Below are positions 61,701 through 64,000 of a stretch of 64,000 nt of DNA, one piece after another. The notes beneath the pieces were generated by a model. The model worked only from the letters and a program-made list of their open reading frames with translations. It was not told the DNA's origin and did no database searches. Position 1 is the stretch's first letter, and every line of letters starts with the position of its first letter. Location of the stretch: positions 62,001 through 126,000 of the forward strand of contig JAOXRS010000066.1 of assembly GCA_025800385.1 (NCBI GenBank). The letters are read 5' to 3'. Position numbers and translations under genes: made by a program. The stretch comes from Candidatus Albibeggiatoa sp. nov. NOAA (lineage in GTDB: Bacteria; Pseudomonadota; Gammaproteobacteria; Beggiatoales; Beggiatoaceae).

Positions 61701-63526
61701 AAGTGCTTGAAAGACGCTTAATTGAACGTGCATTGCGTACTAGCGAAGAACGATTTGATTTAGCCATGCAAGGTGCAAATGATGGTGTGTGGGATTGGGA
61801 TTTAGCCTCAGGAGAAACATATTATTCACCACGTTATTTGGAAATGCTGGGACTAAGTTATGCTGACCTTGAAGCCCATAACAATGGTTGGTGTATTTCT
61901 TTACATCCAGATGATGTTGAGAGATTTGTCAATGCTTTATTATGTTATGTCGATGGTAAAACACCTGCTTTTGAAGTCACTTTTAGAATGAAGCACCGTA
62001 ATGGGCATTATATTTGGATTTTAGGGCGTGGTATTGGTGTGAGAGATTCTAATGCTGAATTGACACGTTTAGTCGGTACGCATATGGATTTAACCCAACA
62101 GAAACACATTGAGCAGGCATTGCGTAAAAGTAAAGAGCATTTTCGAACAATTTTTAATAATGCTGCAGTGGGCATTAGTATTATTGATAGCGAAGGCAAT
62201 TATGTGCAAGCAAACTCAAAGTGGGCAGATATGTTGGGCAGTGATATGGTTTCAGTATTAAAACGTACTGAACAGGAAGTAACCTGCCCTGACGATCGTC
62301 AAATGAGCCAAGAACAGTTCCTTGCTTTAATTAAAGGGGATGTCGATTTTTATCAACTGGAAAAACGCTATATTCGTGCGGATGGTAGTTATTTTTGGGC
62401 AGATTTTTGGGGTTCAACCATTCGGAATTTAGATAATCAACTTGAAGCAGTCATTGGTATCACGGTTGATATTAGTGAGCGTAAACATGCAGAAGAAGCA
62501 TTGCGTCAGAAAAATACCGACTTAACTCAAGCTTTACAACAATTAAAAACCACTCAAGAAGAACTGATTCAGTCGGAAAAAATGGCCGCGCTAGGACAAT
62601 TGATTGCAGGGGTTGCACATGAAATTAACACACCATTAGGTGCAATTCGTTCATCTGCAAGTAGCATTAGTCGTTTCCTCTCAAATACATTGGAAAAGTT
62701 GCCACATTTATTTCATGAATTGCCTGAAGATAAACAACAACCTTTTTTCAATTTGTTACATCGCTTAGCCAACCAACCTCATACAAGCTTATCTTCACGT
62801 GAAAAACGTAAACGGCGCAGAGAACTCACTCCACAATTAGAGCTATATACACAAGATGCCACTTTATTAGCAGATAAATTAGTCGACATGGGTGTTTTTG
62901 AAAATCTTGAAGAACTGTCTCCATTATTTAATACCGATGATAGCGAAGAGATTTTAGATGTGGCTTATCAGTTTGCTAACTTGCAACGTGGAATTAAGAA
63001 TATTACGGTTGCTTCGGATAAAGCGGCAAAAGTGGTATTTGCGCTGAAAAACTTTTCTCATTTCGACCATACTGGGGAAAAAGTACAAGCCAATGTGGTA
63101 GAAGGTATTGAAACGGTATTAACCCTTTATAACAGCCAAATGAAACAAAGGGTGAAGGTGCATCGGCAATACACTGAAGTGCCTACAATATGGTGTTATC
63201 CCGATGAGCTTAACCAAGTTTGGACAAATCTGATCCACAATGCGTTACATGCAATGAATCATCAAGGTGAATTGTTCATTGATATCAACTTACAAAATAC
63301 ACATATCATGGTCAAAATTACTGATACGGGTATTGGTATTCCTAAAGAAGTGATTCAGAATATATTTACGCCGTTTTTTACCACCAAACCAGCAGGTGAA
63401 GGCAGCGGATTAGGCTTGGATATTGTACAAAAAATTGTTACTAAACATGATGGCAAGATTGATGTAGAGAGTTGCCCCGGAAAAACGACATTTATTGTAC
63501 AGTTGCCTGTCTCTTCATCCTTATAA
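58754..63526 (+). CDS. Sensor histidine kinase with two-propeller periplasmic sensor (Reg_prop-Y_Y_Y-PAS3-kinase)
   Basis: 1590 residues. Signal peptide ~1-18. Fourteen propeller blades (~35-690), most with D..G.LW.GT..GL..(F/Y)D..., would form two seven-bladed beta-propellers. A Y_Y_Y domain (~700-785, ending near HGDYIFRVKTSSN) precedes a membrane helix at ~795-815. In the cytoplasm follow three PAS domains (~826-945, ~995-1120, ~1125-1250), a short coil and the kinase: His1289 in GVAHEINTPLGAIRSS, the N box NLIHNALHAMN (~1493), DTGIGIP and GSGLGLDIVQKI. Between the H box and the ATPase lies an ectra ~110-residue insert with SLSSREKRKRRRELTPQ. Unlike Bacteroidetes hybrid systems with this ectodomain there is no receiver or AraC domain, so a separate regulator is needed; none is in the window. 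Confidence 0.92.
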   Translation: MRPIYYFLLYLVASSLYADEISFTHLTTAQNLPNSTVHSIYQDKQGFMWFGTKEGLGRYDGYQFKVYRHDPQKHTSLSNNEVYTIYEDRQGQLWIATYNGINLFDRKSQQFIRYQHNPNQNNSLSHNVTSNIQEDKRGGLWFTTQGGGLNRFNPKTQQFFHYRHIPEQPNSLSNDSTWALLEDAKNRLWISTDGGGINRFNPQQGSFTHYLYDQNNKNNKQNYVPTLFEDSQQVIWAGTAAGLYYYDEIQDRFIQHPITQKLSMLGIWSIVEDKLHRLWLGVDGGGIYVFDLNSQHLEHYTARTQQNPNGLTNNAVISLFADRAGSIWIGMDRGGVNRYDFSPEKFKHYYHDPKKMNSLSDNTVTAIIEDRQQQLWVGTSKGLNLYDLQTRTAKHYSHDKSNPNSLGNDYIRSIYEDGQGTLWVGTDKAILHEYRPDTNDFIRYIPRDKDEQSLNENMIRSIFEDSRGNLWVGTRYCFCRFDRKTKQFIPHYPEQSFKQLANNTVLTIHEDNQKRLWVGTQGNGLLGFDENYQKAFHFKHKNNKTNSLSNNKVSSIVSYQNILWIATWGGGLNRLDIETEQFTHYREADKLVNDTIHGILQEGAEYLWLSTNKGLSRFDLKAKTFKNYAISDGLQSSEFGSAYYKNKHDAFFFGGIHGFNQFYPQQIQDSRYYPPVVITGFSLFNDIVTPTTNNSPLQQDITTTQEITLSHKQSFFSFEFAGLNFIKPEQTYYKYKLQGFDNKWSDIHKRRNAYYTNVPHGDYIFRVKTSSNKSVWNDEEANIRIRILPAPWQTWWAYTLYVILLLSIISWYVRGQQLKLLKKQKELEKITRFLDALPVGIGMMDAHGHLFYQNDKANEFFNKEADPSIPSSKIPQVYQLYHADTGQLYLSERLPIIRALRGESSSVSDIEIRLSERHAYLEMWGSPILDDNGKVLYALNAIQDITERKRVEQELQRYRLHLEELVKRRTQDLQHTNDQLQQEVLERRLIERALRTSEERFDLAMQGANDGVWDWDLASGETYYSPRYLEMLGLSYADLEAHNNGWCISLHPDDVERFVNALLCYVDGKTPAFEVTFRMKHRNGHYIWILGRGIGVRDSNAELTRLVGTHMDLTQQKHIEQALRKSKEHFRTIFNNAAVGISIIDSEGNYVQANSKWADMLGSDMVSVLKRTEQEVTCPDDRQMSQEQFLALIKGDVDFYQLEKRYIRADGSYFWADFWGSTIRNLDNQLEAVIGITVDISERKHAEEALRQKNTDLTQALQQLKTTQEELIQSEKMAALGQLIAGVAHEINTPLGAIRSSASSISRFLSNTLEKLPHLFHELPEDKQQPFFNLLHRLANQPHTSLSSREKRKRRRELTPQLELYTQDATLLADKLVDMGVFENLEELSPLFNTDDSEEILDVAYQFANLQRGIKNITVASDKAAKVVFALKNFSHFDHTGEKVQANVVEGIETVLTLYNSQMKQRVKVHRQYTEVPTIWCYPDELNQVWTNLIHNALHAMNHQGELFIDINLQNTHIMVKITDTGIGIPKEVIQNIFTPFFTTKPAGEGSGLGLDIVQKIVTKHDGKIDVESCPGKTTFIVQLPVSSSL
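58850..60800 (+). repeat. Propeller-blade coding repeats
   Basis: About 14 units of 130-150 bases, each encoding a D-x-x-G-x-LW-(V/I)-GT-x-x-GL-x-x-(F/Y)D blade of the Reg_prop type. They are protein-level repeats with low DNA identity. Confidence 0.75.
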
Positions 63527-63675
63527 GTCACAAAATGATGAAATGTGCAGCAATGATTGTATGTTTCATCAGCAAAATTATTCACGTAAACAAGCTGCCG
63601 TATGTAATCTAATTTATGTTAGACTGGCTCCTTACTGCCTACATATTGATTCCGTTCTAGTTTAAAACCATACTG

Positions 63676-64000
63676 ATGCAACACTTATTAAACCGCTTTG
63701 GTCAGCAGGCCATTCCTTGCTTTTTTATTATTGATTTCACCAAAACCCACAGTTATGTTTACCCTTTAAGCCAAATGCCAGAAGATATTTTATGGTCAAT
63801 GGCTTCTCAACCTACAGTTGAACAAACGAAAAAACTGACAGCGTTGCAGCTAAAAAAAAAGCCATCAGCTTTGATCAATACCAAACTGCGTTTAACCAAG
63901 TCATTACAGAAATGTATGAAGGCAATACTTATTTATTAAATTTGACCTTTCCGACCCAGATTCAAACTGACGCATCACTATTAGACATTTTTCACGCCAC
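63676..64000 (+). pseudogene. Aminodeoxychorismate synthase component I (PabB-like), apparent frameshift, cut by the window edge
   Basis: From the ATG at 63676 the protein reads MQHLLNRFGQQAIPCFFIIDFTKTHSYVYPLSQ, resembling the N-terminus of stand-alone PabB proteins (FLFIIDFE...). After a run of nine A (63852-63860) this frame ends at 63939 with unrelated sequence. The frame that needs one more base continues as KAISFDQYQTAFNQVITEMYEGNTYLLNLTFPTQIQ, the conserved chorismate-binding start of PabB (Y..AF..V......G.(T/S)YLLNLT), and stays open to the window edge. So the gene is either broken, mis-sequenced in the homopolymer, or decoded through slippage. PabB aminates chorismate for folate synthesis. 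Confidence 0.75.

Overview
The window looks like chromosomal DNA of an AT-rich gammaproteobacterium (roughly 40 % G+C by eye, not computed). The evidence is a set of gammaproteobacterial housekeeping loci: divergent rsmI / lpoA-yraN, LysM-dprA-smg, pilMNOPQ, release factor 3, cmoA, a recN and recJ, and an LpoA-type cell-wall lipoprotein. These sit beside traits common in large, gliding, filamentous sulfur bacteria: several multi-PAS sensor kinases, a CHAT/TPR protein, Rab-like small GTPases with a roadblock protein, and very large repeat proteins of the cell surface and envelope. A member of the Thiotrichales such as Beggiatoa is my best guess; this is inference, because no rRNA or other phylogenetic marker was compared.

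Layout. 1-7002: a truncated PAS-domain signalling protein, an orphan GldG-like / DUF4340 pair, and a hybrid histidine kinase whose receiver lacks the phospho-accepting Asp. 7107-11588: metabolism and tRNA modification (cmoA, ilvE, a CHCC zinc-finger protein, waaF, leuB). 11835-19691: a glycosyltransferase, recN translationally coupled to a coiled-coil protein, and a 1471-residue trans-envelope OmpA-type protein with six ~135-residue periplasmic repeats. 19992-24445: three exported proteins starting with a PKD/PPC repeat protein behind an excellent sigma70 promoter. 24506-35920: recJ, a UDP-GlcNAc 2-epimerase relative, a PAS-adenylate cyclase, a GH57 enzyme, the smg/dprA/LysM operon, and an acyl-CoA ligase/GNAT fusion. 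36181-40492: rsmI, lpoA, yraN, an MIF-type tautomerase and a DUF4124 protein. 40624-51543: the type IV pilus assembly operon pilMNOPQ, followed on the same strand by a 1880-residue Ig-like (Big_1) lipoprotein. 52113-63526: prfC, two tandem Rab-like GTPases with a roadblock protein, a CHAT/TPR protease-like protein with a small exported partner, and a 1590-residue kinase with a 14-bladed periplasmic sensor. 63676-64000: the start of an aminodeoxychorismate synthase component I gene that appears frameshifted in an A9 run.

How the genes may work together. Envelope, surface and motility functions dominate: pilus assembly (PilM-Q), a pilus-linked Ig lipoprotein, an MglA/MglB-like GTPase-roadblock set, and an OmpA fusion that would connect cytoplasm to peptidoglycan. 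Several sensory proteins surround them. The least explained parts are the recN / coiled-coil / OmpA-repeat unit, the PKD / PulC-like / acidic protein trio, and the GTPase / roadblock / CHAT neighbourhood. No tRNA, rRNA, CRISPR array, insertion sequence or prophage was recognised.
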